Assembly: GCA_028671895.1 (NCBI GenBank)
Contig: CM053810.1
Span: forward strand, 34,823,501-34,887,500
Direction: 5' to 3'
Length of the DNA stretch: 64,000 nucleotides
Source: Oenanthe sinensis
Lineage: Eukaryota; Streptophyta; Magnoliopsida; Apiales; Apiaceae
The notes beneath the pieces were generated by a model. The model saw only the letters and a program-made list of their open reading frames with translations. It made no database searches and was not told the DNA's origin. Positions 11,030-21,511 of the stretch are shown here, one piece after another; within the stretch, counting starts at the first letter, position 1; each line of letters opens with the position of its first letter. The position numbers and the translations under genes are program-made.

Positions 11030-11607
11030 TTATTCGTTTTTAGTTTCTAGCATTTTATTCTTAAGAACTAGTTTAGCATTTTCTTCTTCAGATGCTAGCA
11101 TACTAGTATGTATGTTAAACATTTCTATACTTAGATCTTCCACAGTTTTCTTATATTCAGAATTAGACATGTCAACGGAGGAAAGAAATGATACCTTTGA
11201 TGATTGAGGTGATACCTCAGAAGAGTCTGCCATTAATGCAAGATTTCCAAAGGTCTCTTCTTCATCATTGTCTGAATCATCCCAGCTCTTTCCTTCAGCT
11301 ATATAAGCTCTTCCTTGATGCTTCTTTACCAGTGCATCATATTTCTGCTTGAGTTCATCATATGACTCCTTTCTTTCTTTCACTTGCTTTGGCTTCCGGC
11401 ATTCTGTTGCAAAATGTCTGGGTTCATCACAGTTGTAGCACTTGAACTTACTACGATCTACCATTCCCATCTTATAACCTCCTTTGCTATAAGATCCTGA
11501 AGACGATCCACCTCGGTTGCTATTTCTGAAACTGGAACCACTGTAACTGGAGTTACTCTTGAATTTGTACTTAGGGTTCCTCCTAAACCTGAGGTTCTTG
11601 AACTTCC
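11030..11607 (-). pseudogene. gag zinc-knuckle region of element A, cut at 11607
   Basis: The frame is open from 11607 down to a stop at 11030. It starts in a basic Ser/Asn/Gly-rich stretch (KFKN, FRRNPK, SSYSGSSF), then CYNCDEPRHFATEC (zinc knuckle 2-4-4), then an acidic segment (DDSDNDEEE) and a Glu/Lys-rich helical part. The same order is seen in D at 49900-50480. The upstream two thirds of gag (the UBN2-like capsid domain) and the 5' LTR are absent: sequence switches to a B-family LTR end at 11608. Confidence 0.82.
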
Positions 11608-12833
11608 TGTTGGGTTCCGAGACATAAAACGCAGCGGATTAAACGTAAATATAACGAAAATTTCGGAACCCTAAACGCAGGATCATGTATAAGCGGACTG
11701 ATTATTGTGAAACGGAATCATACCTTTACTTGGTCTTGACTTTCACGAACTCAACGGAGATCCTAGCTTTCACGACTTGTGTCTTCCTCTCGAAAACACA
11801 TCTATGGTATCCACACGAGCACCTTCAAGAGCGTCTCACGATCTTGATTACGGAATGGATGTACTAGCCTCCTTTGATGATTTCGAATTCTGCCTTTTCT
11901 CTCTGCCTTTGCTGCTGCTAGGGTTTTGTTTTTCTCAAAAACGTAATCCTTATTAACCCTACATTATCTATTTATAATGGTTGGTTAATAGGCCCATAAT
12001 AGAAACCCATAACAGCAAAGCCTAACCCATGTAGGTTTAGGATTAAATAATAAAACCGAATTTTATTATTTAATTAATAACTAAGTCACACTTAATTATT
12101 AATGGCAGAATTCAAATTCGAATTTATATTATTTCAATTAATTAAGTCTCACTTAATTAATATAATAAAATTCAAATAATCATCAATTAATTTAAATCTA
12201 TAATTTAAATTAATTATTCCTTTAAGTACTCTATGTGTGTGACCCTATAGGCTATTATTTAATTAGCAATAATTTTATTCTCCAATAAAATTATAAACAA
12301 TGAGCGGTATCTAGTAATACATCATTGCTACCCAATTAAATAATAATTAAATCGTGATTCGATAAAACCTTTCGTGATTAATGTTTCAGTGTAATATAAT
12401 CCCTTTAACCATATATATTATAGATTAAACTCGAGGCATGTATTTAGTCATCCTCTTCAACATTTAATCCGGGTTTACTTGATCCATGAGTAGACTATGA
12501 AAACAAATCATTATTTGAGCACGACCATGCATTTTATAGTCTCACTCAATCAAGAGGCCAATAATATCTCTCCTAATTATAGGAGGGTTAAATCCTTTAT
12601 CTATCATTCATATTTCTCATGCGACTCATGATATACCCGATGTCCACTTTTATCATCACCCGATCAAAGGTAACTTTTAATGTAGTCAAAGTATATTAAT
12701 CCTCGTATAGAAATATAATGATCTCAAGTCAAACGATCATTACACCATTATCACTGTGAGTCTTTCTTATGACTTTATTAAACATGAAGAATCTCACTGT
12801 GGGTCTGTCCAGTACCATGTACTCCTGCATGTA
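11608..12833 (-). repeat. inverted partial LTR of the B family
   Basis: Reverse complement of the 3' LTR segment 20280-21511, nearly base for base, starting at the LTR terminus. It lacks the first 329 or so bases of the LTR. With the forward arm it forms a palindrome around a 14 bp spacer (12834-12847). Its TATA-like box (ctatttata at 11968-11976, minus strand TATAAATAG) points left, into gag of element A. Confidence 0.92.
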
Positions 12834-12847
12834 TTTAGTTCTCATGC

Positions 12848-14039
12848 GATTCTTCATGTTTAATAAAGTCATAAGAAACACTCACAGTGATAATGGTGTA
12901 ATGATCCTCTGACTTGAGATCATTATATTTCTATACGAGGATTAATATACTTTGACTACATTAAAAGTTACCTTTGACCGGGTAATGATAAAAGTGGACA
13001 TCGGGTATATCATGAGTTGTATAAGAAATATGAATGATAGATAAATGATTTAACCCTCCTATAATTAGGAGAGATATTATTGGCCTCTTTATTGAGTGAG
13101 ACTATAAAATGCATGGCCGTGCTCAAATAATAATTTGTTTTCATAGTCTACTCATGGATCAAGTAAACCCGGATTAAATGTTGAAAAGGATGACTAAATA
13201 CATGCCTCGAGTTTAATCTATAATATATATGGTTAAAGGGATTATATTACACTGAAACATTAATCACGAAAGGTTTTATCGAATCACGATTTAATTATTA
13301 TTTAATTGGGTAGCAATGATGTATTACTAGATACCGCTCATTATTTATAATTTTATTGGAGAATAAAATTATTGCTAATTAAATAATAGCCTATAGGGTC
13401 ACACACATAGAGTACTTTAAGGAATAATTAATTTAAATTATAGATTTAAATTAATTGATGATTATTTGAATTTTATTATATTAATTAAGTGAGAATTAAT
13501 TAATTGAAATAATATAAATTCGAATTTGAATTCTGCCATTAATAATTAAGTGTGACTTAGTTATTAATTAAATAATAAAATTCGGTTTTATTATTTAATC
13601 CTAAACCTACATGGGTTTGGCTTTGCTGTTATGGGTTGCTATTATGGGCCTATTAACCAACCATTATAAATAGATAATGTAGGGTTAATAAGGGTTAACG
13701 TTTTGATAAGAAAAACCCTATAGAGGCAGCAGCAGTAGCAAGCACATCAAAGGCAGTTTCGAAATCATCTAGAGGAGGCTAGTACATCCGTTCCATAATC
13801 AAGATCGTGAGACGTTCTTGAAGGTGCTCGTGTGGATACCATAGAGGTGTTTTCAAGAGGAAGACACAAGTCGTGAAAGCTAGGATCTCCGTTGAGTTCG
13901 TAGTAGTCAAGACCAAACAAAGGTATGATTCTGTTTCACAATAATCAGTCCATGATTATACATGATCCTGCGTTAGGGTTCCGAAATTTTTGTTATATTT
14001 ACGTTTAATCCGCTGCGTTTTATGCCTCGGAACCCAACA
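12848..14039 (+). repeat. 5' LTR of element B, truncated at its start
   Basis: Aligns to 20320-21511 with a constant offset of 7472 at both ends, so it lacks LTR positions 1-369. It ends CGGAACCCAACA, one base before the PBS. The TATA-like box TATAAATAG is at 13665-13673. An AG|GTATGATT splice-donor-like site is at 13921-13930. Confidence 0.92.
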
Positions 14040-14040
14040 A

Positions 14041-14053
14041 TGGTATCAGAGCT
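14041..14053 (+). other. primer binding site of element B
   Basis: TGGTATCAGAGCT one base after the LTR end, the usual copia site complementary to the 3' end of initiator tRNA-Met. Confidence 0.92.
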
Positions 14054-14124
14054 ACGTGTATAAGGGACTGATTTGTTTACGTGTTTTATGTATTTGATGC
14101 ATACATGCCTGTTTTGGTGACTGC

Positions 14125-14260
14125 CATGCCTTGCTACTACATTGTCATAACTGTCATGCCACTGCTTATGCTACTGCCATGCCTGTTATGAAACTGCCAT
14201 GCCTGTTTGATGACTGCCATGATACTGCCATGCTTCTGCCATGCTACTGCCATGTATATT
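14125..14260 (+). repeat. CTGCCATGC short tandem-like repeats
   Basis: The unit ctgccatg(c) recurs at least eight times with short variable spacers. It lies near the start of the element B leader. Confidence 0.8.
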
Positions 14261-14539
14261 CGAATTGTTATTCATATGATGAGTATATAGATTCTGATAC
14301 TAGCATGTTAATGATTTGTCATGACTGATTTATATGCCTTATTGCGATTTGTATATTATGCATGAGGGTCAGTTTGTATATGATACAAACTGGTGGACAG
14401 ATTATGTTGGACATGATCTGTTAACTGGGATATGATAAGTATGTATATGATACATGCTTCTGAAACTGTATAAATTGCAGTGGGGAAAAAGGCCAACAGA
14501 TATGATCTGTAGTTCAGAAATTGATGATTTCTGAATAGG

Positions 14540-14640
14540 ACTGGTCTTCGACCCCAGCTGGGGGCTGCCGCCCCCAGACCCCGCCCGGGGGCTGCTGCCC
14601 CCGAACCCCCGCCCAGGGGCTGCAGCCCCGGACCCCCGCA
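14540..14640 (+). repeat. GC-rich tandem motif in the element B leader
   Basis: Three imperfect units of GGGGCTGC-x-GCCCCC followed by a GACCCC/AACCCC and CCGCC link. Each unit is itself a small palindrome. It is an island of very high GC in sequence that is otherwise about two-thirds AT. Confidence 0.85.
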
Positions 14641-15998
14641 ATATTTTATTTTGTGTACTTGAGCATGGTGCTGGTTATGGCCCTTAGACCCCTAGATTAA
14701 TGGTTTTGGTTTTGGTTTTATAAATACGACTTGCATGTCGTTTTCTTCATTCTTGTAATTGTTTAACCTCGAATGTAACTCGAGTTTTCTTATGTAAGTA
14801 CATTAGTATAGGTTGTATTCAATTATTCCATGTAATGTACTTGAAGATTGAAGGATGATCCAAGAAGAGGAGCAAGCACCCATGGATACAAGAAGAATGA
14901 AGACATGTAATTGTATTTATATTTCACCACCATAGATTGACTTTGATCCTTTCATTAGCTCGAAAGGATCACATAGGAAAGGGGCCATAACCAAGCACGT
15001 TTACATACTGCACTTTACATATTGATGTATGAATGTATGTGTAGAGTAGAAGATGCATGCTTTAATTAGATTAATGATGTATGCATGTATTAGATACGTC
15101 ACCCATGCCATGCTTGCCATGCTAAACAAGATAAAATCTGTAACGATTTAAGATTTTAAAATTAACAAACGATCATGAGATTCTTGTGTTTATGAAATAT
15201 GGATTTTTAAAACACGGAATTGAATATGGATTTTGATGTCTATAATTGGGATTTTCTGACAAAAACGGATATGCGTATTCGTAAGGCTGATGGGTTTTAA
15301 GTGTGACCACTGGTATCCTCCATCTACCTGGGAAATGAACAATTTAAGATGTCAATTTGAAATATTTAGTTCAAGGAAAAATTGAGGATCTCTTCATGAT
15401 GTGATCATGATCGTCGTAAATTTTCTAAACCCCTTAACAAAATATTAAGTTTAATCGGATGCTTTCCATTGAATGAACACTCATCGAATCCTATATCGAT
15501 TAGGGGAAAGACTGTCAGTGGCAGGGGACTCCTATCTATCGTGGTGAGATGCGACGAATATAAACGGTTATATTCGGCCGTTGTATCATTGGGTCAAACT
15601 TAACTGAGTCGTCATAATAAGGTGAAAGTAAAAGGTTATATTCAACCATTATGAACTTAGAAGCATAGAGTTTGGTTAAAAATCTATTAGATAGATAAGA
15701 TCAATCGTTGCTCACCAAACTATCCAAGAATTATATATGATATAATTGACAAATGTTGTCTACCTAAATAATCATTCTTAAGGACTTCCAGTGGTTGACT
15801 TAAGACATGACGAAATATGGATCTTGCCCCACTAGAAAGAATTATGGGATATAGTTTCCAAATTAACAGTAAGGGCTATTAATTTGATAAAAATAGTGAG
15901 AGATATATTATGAATGTATCATAATCATTTGAACATAATAAATAACTCAGACAATCTAATGTTTAATTTTGTGCTTTTATCATTGTAGATACCAAATA

Positions 15999-16922
15999 AT
16001 GACAAACAACACAAACACACTATCCGTACGATCTGTCCTTGAGAAGGATAAGCTGACAGGAGGAAACAACTTCCTAGACTGGCAGAGGAATTTGAGGATT
16101 GTCCTCAGGCAGGAGCGCAAGCTTCATGTCATTGATATTCCTCCGGCAGGTCCCCTTTCTGAGGGCGCTACTGTTGAGGAACGAGCGGCCCATACAAAGG
16201 ATGAGAATGATGCAACTGATGTTGCATGTCTTAAGTTGGCAACTATGAGTGCTGAGCTTCAAAGACAACATGTGCATATGGATGCATATACTATCTATGA
16301 GCACTTGCAAAGCATGTTTGCAAGCCAAACTCGTCAAGAAAGGTTCAACACGAGTAAGTCACTCTTTAATTGCAAACAAGGGGCAAGTGAACCAGTTGGC
16401 CCACATGTTCTGAAGATGATTGGTTACATTGAGTATCTTGATACTTTGGGTTTCCCGATTGGTCCGGAAACTGGTATTGACCTAATCTTGAATTTTTTGA
16501 ACAACAAATTCACTCAGTTTGTTATAAACTACAATATGAATGAATTTGACAAAACACCTACTGAATTGTTGGCTATGTTGAGAACATATGAGACCAACAT
16601 GAAGACGGCTGAACCTGCTCCCATACTGATGGTGGGCAATAAAGGTAAGGCCAAAGGGAAAGGCAAGTGGAAGGGTAAGAAGAAGACAGGTTCTGATTCT
16701 ACACCCAAGCCAAAGTCAGGTCCTAAACAGGTTTTAAAGCCTAAAGGTGGGGTCGCTAAGGGTGAATGTCACTACTGTAAGAAAACTGGTCACTGGAAGA
16801 GAAACTGTTCAGTTTACTTGGAGGATCTGAAGAAGAAGAGGGCTGAGCAAGCTTCTAATTCAGGTATATATGTTATAGAAGTCAATCTGTCTATTTCTAC
16901 ATCTTGGGTATTGGATACCTGA
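15999..16922 (+). CDS. Gag of element B, ending in the protease motif
   Basis: The ATG at 15999 (MTNNTNTLS) is preferred over the in-frame ATG at 15969, which lies upstream of a probable splice acceptor. Residues about 10-210 form the copia Gag (UBN2-like) region with NNFLDWQRNLRIVL near the start. A basic Lys/Gly-rich stretch follows, then a zinc knuckle CHYCKKTGHWKRNC (about 255-270) and the start of protease, WVLDT. The frame ends at a TGA (16920-16922) exactly where the protease motif should read DTGC, so the stop destroys the catalytic triplet context. Downstream codons CASHIC remain in frame. Gag itself is intact and could make a 307-residue RNA-binding capsid protein. In the family, gag and pol are one ORF, so the TGA is a lesion or, less likely, a readthrough stop. 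Confidence 0.88.
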   Translation: MTNNTNTLSVRSVLEKDKLTGGNNFLDWQRNLRIVLRQERKLHVIDIPPAGPLSEGATVEERAAHTKDENDATDVACLKLATMSAELQRQHVHMDAYTIYEHLQSMFASQTRQERFNTSKSLFNCKQGASEPVGPHVLKMIGYIEYLDTLGFPIGPETGIDLILNFLNNKFTQFVINYNMNEFDKTPTELLAMLRTYETNMKTAEPAPILMVGNKGKAKGKGKWKGKKKTGSDSTPKPKSGPKQVLKPKGGVAKGECHYCKKTGHWKRNCSVYLEDLKKKRAEQASNSGIYVIEVNLSISTSWVLDT

Positions 16923-18488
16923 TGTGCTTCTCATATTTGTATAAATGTGCAGGAAATGCAGAGAAGTAGGACATTAACTAAAGGAGAAATGGACCTACGA
17001 GTTGGCAACGGAGCAAGAGTTCCTGCTTTAGCTGTAGGAACCTATTATTTATCTTTGCCCTCTGGGCTAGTTTTAGAACTGGATAATTGTTATTACGTGC
17101 CTGCGATTCGCAGAAACATTATTTATGTTTCTTGTTTGGACAAGAAAGGTTTTTCGTTTACAATAAAGGACAACAGTTGCTCTTTTGCTTTGAATGATTT
17201 AACCTATGGTGTTGCGCGTTTTTTTAATGGTTTATATGTTCTTGACTTAGATAATCCTGTCTGTAATATAGAAAACGAACGACTTAAAGTTAATGACTCA
17301 AATCAAACATACCTCTGGCATTGTCGTCTAGGCCATATAAATGAGAAACGCATATCCAAATTACATAAGGATGGATACTTGGATAAGTTTGATTTTGAAT
17401 CATACCAAGAATGCGAATCTTGTTTGCTTGGTAAAATGACTAAAGCCCCTTTCACTGGTAAGGGTCAAAGGGCCACTGAACGTCTGGAGCTAATACATAG
17501 TGATGTATGTGGCCCAATGCGTGTGATGGCTAGAGGAGACTACTACTACTTCATAACATTTACTGATGATTTCAGTAGATATGGGTATGTATATCTTATG
17601 AAGAATAAATCCGATTCTTTTGAAAAGTTCAAAGAATACAAGGCTGAAGTAGAAAAGCAAATTGGCGGAGGTGCAAGTATTAAAATCTTACGATCTGATC
17701 GTGGAGGAGAATACTTGAGCACTGAATTTAAAGATTATTTAAAGGAGTGTGGTATTGTATCACAACTCACTCCGCCAGGTACACCTCAATGGAATGGAGT
17801 TTCAGAGAGGAGATATCGCACCTTGTTGGACATGGTACGATCGATGATGAGTCATGCAGATCTTTCAATTAGTTTCTGGGGTTATGCTCTAGAAACAGCG
17901 GCTTTCACACTTAACCGTGTTCCTACTAAGAAGGTTCAAAAGACTCCATATGAGATATGGGAGAAGAAACGGTCAGGCATGAGCTTTATGAAAGTTTGGG
18001 GATGTAAGGCGTTTGTGAAACGTCAAGTATCTGACAAGCTTGGACCTAAATCTGAAGAGTGCAATTTTGTGGGATACCCTAAAGAAACAAAGGCGTATTA
18101 TTTTTATAGTCCTTCTGAGCAGAAAGTGTTTATTGCTCGAGATGCTGTTTTCATGGAAAGAGATTTTGTTTCCAAAAGAAACAGTGGGAGAACTATAGAC
18201 CTCGATGAAGATCGAGAACCACAAAATAGCATTGAACCTGAAGTGAAACATGAGCAGGATAATGATAATGCTCAACAAACACAGGTTGTTCGTAGAACTG
18301 GTAGAATTCGCCATGAGCTAGAGAGATATGGATTTCTTTTGACTCAATGTGGTGATTTGATGCTCATAGATGAAGATGAGCCTCTCACATACCAAGATGC
18401 TATGAACAGTCCAGAATCTAAGAGATGGCTAGAAGCCATGAAATCCGAGATGGATTCCATGTACGAAAACCGAGTATGGACTCCATAG
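16923..18488 (+). pseudogene. protease remainder and integrase of element B
   Basis: Continues the gag frame after the TGA. Protease C-terminal part (LRVGNGARVPALAVGTY), RNIIYVSCLDKKG, then the pre-integrase zinc module (WHCRLGHINEKR, CESCLLGK). The integrase core follows, with HSDVCGPM, FTDDFSRYGY, LRSDRGGEY and GTPQWNGVSERR giving the D, D, E residues. Then FWGYALETA, the VWGCKAFVKR block and an acidic linker. The frame ends at 18488 with NRVWTP. By comparison with the family, about 25 bases are missing between VWT and IGCKWVF, which shifts the frame into RT. The first Met at 16947 is internal. Confidence 0.88.
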
Positions 18489-19534
18489 GGTGCAAATGGG
18501 TTTTTAAGAAGAAAACTGACATGGATGGAAATGTTCAGACCTATAAAGCAAGGCTGGCTGCAAAAGGTTTCAAACAAATTTATGGTATTGACTATAATGA
18601 AACTTTCTCACCAGTGGCTATGGTCAAGTCCATAAGGATTTTGCTTGCTATTGCAGCATTCCATGATTATGAAATCTGGCAAATGGATGTCAAAATAGCC
18701 TTCCTTAATGGAAGCCTTGAAGAGGATGTGGATGTGTACATGACACAACCTGAAGGTTTTGTCGATCCAAGGAATGTTAGCAAAGTATGTAAATTACGTC
18801 GATCCATTTATGGATTGAAGCAAGCCTCTAGGAGATGGAACATCCGTTTTGATGAAATAGTCAAAGAGTATGGCTTTGTTCAAAACGAAGATGAACCTTG
18901 TGTTTACAAGAAGGTTAGTGGGAGCCATGTGGCATTCATAGTACTGTATGTTGATGACATACTACTAATGGGGAATGACATACCTTCTCTCAAGGCTGTT
19001 AAGATTTGGTTAGGGAGCAACTTCTCTATGAAAGACTTAGGTGAAGCATCCTACATTCTAGGAATGAGGATCTATAGGGATAGATCTAGAAGGATGATCG
19101 GTCTAAGTCAGAGTACATACATCGATAAGGTTTTGCATCGTTTTGGTATGCAAAATGTAAAAAGAGGATATGTCCCCGTGTCTCAAGGGATAACGATCTC
19201 TAAAGATCAGTGTCCGAAATCATTGGATGACAAGGACCACATGAGTAAGGTTCCATATGCCTCAGCAATTGGATCCATCATGTATGCGATAGTATGTACT
19301 CGCCCAGATGTTTCGTATGCTTTAAGCATGACGAGTAGATACCAATATAATCCAGGTGAAGGTCACTGGACGGCTGTCAAGAATATTCTAAAGTACTTGA
19401 AAAGGACTAAAGATTCATTCTTGGTGTATGGAGGAGAGGAGAAACTGGTTGTAAAAGGTTACACCGATGCAAGTTTCCAAACAGACAGGGATGATATTGT
19501 ATCACAGTCTGGTTTTGTGTTTTGTCTAAACTGA
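18486..19534 (+). pseudogene. reverse transcriptase and RNase H start of element B
   Basis: RT from IGCKWVFKKKTDMDG, through ARLAAKGFKQIYGIDY, MDVKIAFLNGSLEED and YGLKQASRRW, to the catalytic YVDD at 18947-18958 and MKDLGEASYILGMRI. The connection region follows (YASAIGSIMYAIVCTRPD, YLKRTKDSFLVYGG) and the start of RNase H (KGYTDASFQTDRDD). A TGA at 19532-19534 replaces the Trp normally found after CLN. A six-base direct duplication (gatgtg) after LEED adds two residues near 18727. The nominal start Met at 18425 belongs to an overlapping wrong frame; the real sequence begins at the deletion near 18486. Confidence 0.88.
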
Positions 19535-19936
19535 GGTGCTGTAATTTGGAAGAGTTCAAAGCAAGAAACAGTGGCTGATTCTACAATGGAGGCTGAGTAC
19601 ATTGCAGCTTGTGAAGCGGCTAAGGAAGCTGTTTGGATTCGAAAATTCATTACTAATTTGGGAGTGGTTCCATCGACCGCAGATCCCATTGATCTATACT
19701 GCGATAATAATGGAGCCATTGCACAGGCTAAAGAACCTAGAGCTCACTCCCGAACCAAACATATACTCAGGAGATATCACCTCATTCGAGAGATTAATGA
19801 AAGGGGTGACATACACATATGTAAAGTGCACACAAATGATAATATTGCAGACCCACTGACTAAAGGCTTATCGCAGACGAAGCACGACGGTCACACTAGT
19901 TCCATGGGTATTAGATACATGGGTGATTGGCTCTAG
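19535..19936 (+). pseudogene. RNase H C-terminal part of element B
   Basis: Same frame as RT after the TGA. It contains the STMEAEYIAACEAAKEAVW block with the catalytic Glu, LYCDNNGAIAQA with the Asp, SRTKHILRRYHLIRE and NIADPLTKGL. It ends at the TAG at 19934-19936, 15 bases before the 3' LTR. One nonsense change is all that separates it from the upstream piece. Confidence 0.88.
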
Positions 19937-19939
19937 TGC

Positions 19940-19950
19940 AAGTGGGAGAT
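19940..19950 (+). other. polypurine tract of element B
   Basis: AAGTGGGAGAT directly before the 3' LTR start TGTTGG. Confidence 0.88.
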
Positions 19951-21511
19951 TGTTGGTGTAGGTGCCCTAGAGGCAATACAATGTTTCTTTTGATAAACAT
20001 TTATGTCATTTGATTATTCAATAAACGTATTTATTATGACTTTAATTACTGCAATATATTTGTTAGCATAATAAATGTCCTTAGAATCATGATACACATT
20101 GTATAATTTAGTAAATGACTTGAACTTGAGATTATATAATATATCATATTCTTAAATGTCCCTAGTCGAGTATTATTATTATAGGACAATAATAATACAT
20201 AAATAGACTAGTATGTTGTTTGACAGATAACCACATCTCATTGGTTATAAGTATGGGGATATTAAAGTCAACACATAGGTACATGCAGGAGTACATGGTA
20301 CTGGACAGACCCACGGTGAGATTCTTCATGTTTAATAAAGTCATAAGAAAGACTCACAGTGATAATGGTGTAATGATCCTCTGACTTGAGATCATTATAT
20401 TTCTATACGAGGATTAATATACTTTGACTACATTAAAAGTTACCTTTGACCGGGTAATGATAAAAGTGGACATCGGGTATATCATGAGTTGTATGAGAAA
20501 TATGAATGATAGATAAAGGATTTAACCCTCCTATAATTAGGAGAGATATTATTGGCCTCTTGATTGAGTGAGACTATAAAATGCATGGCCGTGCTTAAAT
20601 AATGATTTGTTTTCATAGTCTACTCATGGATCAAGTAAACCCGGATTAAATGTTGAAGAGGATGACTAAATATATGCCTCGAGTTTAATCTATAATATAT
20701 ATGGTTAAAGGGATTATATTACACGGAAACATTAATCACGAAAGGTTTTATCGAATCACGATTTAATTATTATTTAATTGGGTAGCAATGATGTATTACT
20801 AGATACCGCTCATTGTTTATAATTTTATTGGAGAATAAAATTATTGCTAATTAAATAATAGCCTATAGGGTCACACACATAGAGTACTTTAAGGAATAAT
20901 TAATTTAAATTATAGATTTAAATTAATTGATGATTATTTGAATTTTATTATATTAATTAAGTGAGACTTAATTAATTGAAATAATATAAATTCGAATTTG
21001 AATTCTGCCATTAATAATTAAGTGTGACTTAGTTATTAATTAAATAATAAAATTCGGTTTTATTATTTAATCCTAAACCTACATGGGTTAGGCTTTGCTG
21101 TTATGGGTTGCTATTATGGGCCTATTAACCAACCATTATAAATAGATAATGTAGGGTTAATAAGGGTTAACGTTTTTATAAGAAAAACCCTATAGAGGCA
21201 GCAGCAGTAGCAAGCACATCAAAGGCAGTTTCGAAATCATCTAGAGGAGGCTAGTACATCCGTTCCATAATCAAGATCGTGAGACGTTCTTGAAGGTGCC
21301 CGTGTGGATACCGTAGAGGTGTTTTCAAGAGGAAGACACAAGTCGTGAAAGCTAGGATCTCCGTTGAGTTCGTAGTAGTCAAGACCAAACAAAGGTATGA
21401 TTCCGTTTCACAATAATCAGTCCATGATTATACATGATCCTGCGTTAGGGTTCCGAAATTTTTGTTATATTTACGTTTAATCCGCTGCGTTTTATGCCTC
21501 GGAACCCAACA
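19951..21511 (+). repeat. 3' LTR of element B (complete, 1561 bp)
   Basis: Starts TGTTGGTGTAGG after the PPT and ends CCCAACA. The TATA-like box is at 21137-21145. Positions 20320-21511 match the 5' LTR and 20280-21511 match the inverted arm. It is the only full-length copy here and so defines what is missing from the other two. Confidence 0.93.

Larger units (their letters stand above)
1..11607 (-). mobile_element. Sirevirus-type Ty1/copia element A, 5'-truncated
   Basis: A minus-strand Ty1/copia element. Reading leftward from 11607 it shows gag with two zinc knuckles, protease, GAG-pre-integrase, integrase, RT and RNase H (ending 6779), a 1.3 kb spacer, a long third ORF (5480 to 1282), a polypurine tract and an LTR that runs off the window. 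The copia order (integrase before RT) plus an extra ORF after pol is the Sirevirus plan. Its LTR and ORF3 match element D at 47-59 kb, so both belong to one family. The 5' LTR, PBS and N-terminal gag are missing because the element stops abruptly at 11607 against LTR sequence of element B. Frameshifts and stops in gag, pol and ORF3 make it non-autonomous. Confidence 0.88.
14054..15998 (+). other. untranslated leader of element B
   Basis: A 1.9 kb stretch between PBS and gag with no convincing ORF. It holds a run of CTGCCATGC-like units (about 14125-14260), a GC-rich tandem motif (14540-14640) and otherwise AT-rich sequence. It ends in TTTTATCATTGTAG just before the gag ATG, which looks like a 3' splice site at 15987-15988. 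Confidence 0.7.
11608..21511 (+). mobile_element. Ty1/copia element B with palindromic LTR at its 5' end
   Basis: Plus-strand copia element: inverted LTR arm, forward truncated 5' LTR, PBS, leader, gag, protease, integrase, RT, RNase H, PPT and a full 3' LTR. The outer ends are TGTTGGG at 11608 (the inverted LTR end) and CCCAACA at 21511. The 5 bp outside are cttcc (left) and ccact (right), so there is no target-site duplication. The left flank is gag of Sirevirus A and the right flank is ORF3 of the different Sirevirus C. Three coding lesions make it non-autonomous. Confidence 0.85.

Noticed and set aside
12834..12847. The 14 bp between LTR arms as a target-site duplication or att site
   Set aside because: It matches neither outer flank nor any repeat; it is more likely filler from end joining.
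16920..16922. TGA at the protease motif of B as programmed readthrough
   Set aside because: Plant copia gag-pol is normally one frame, the stop hits the catalytic motif itself, and the element has two other lesions; simple mutation is likelier.
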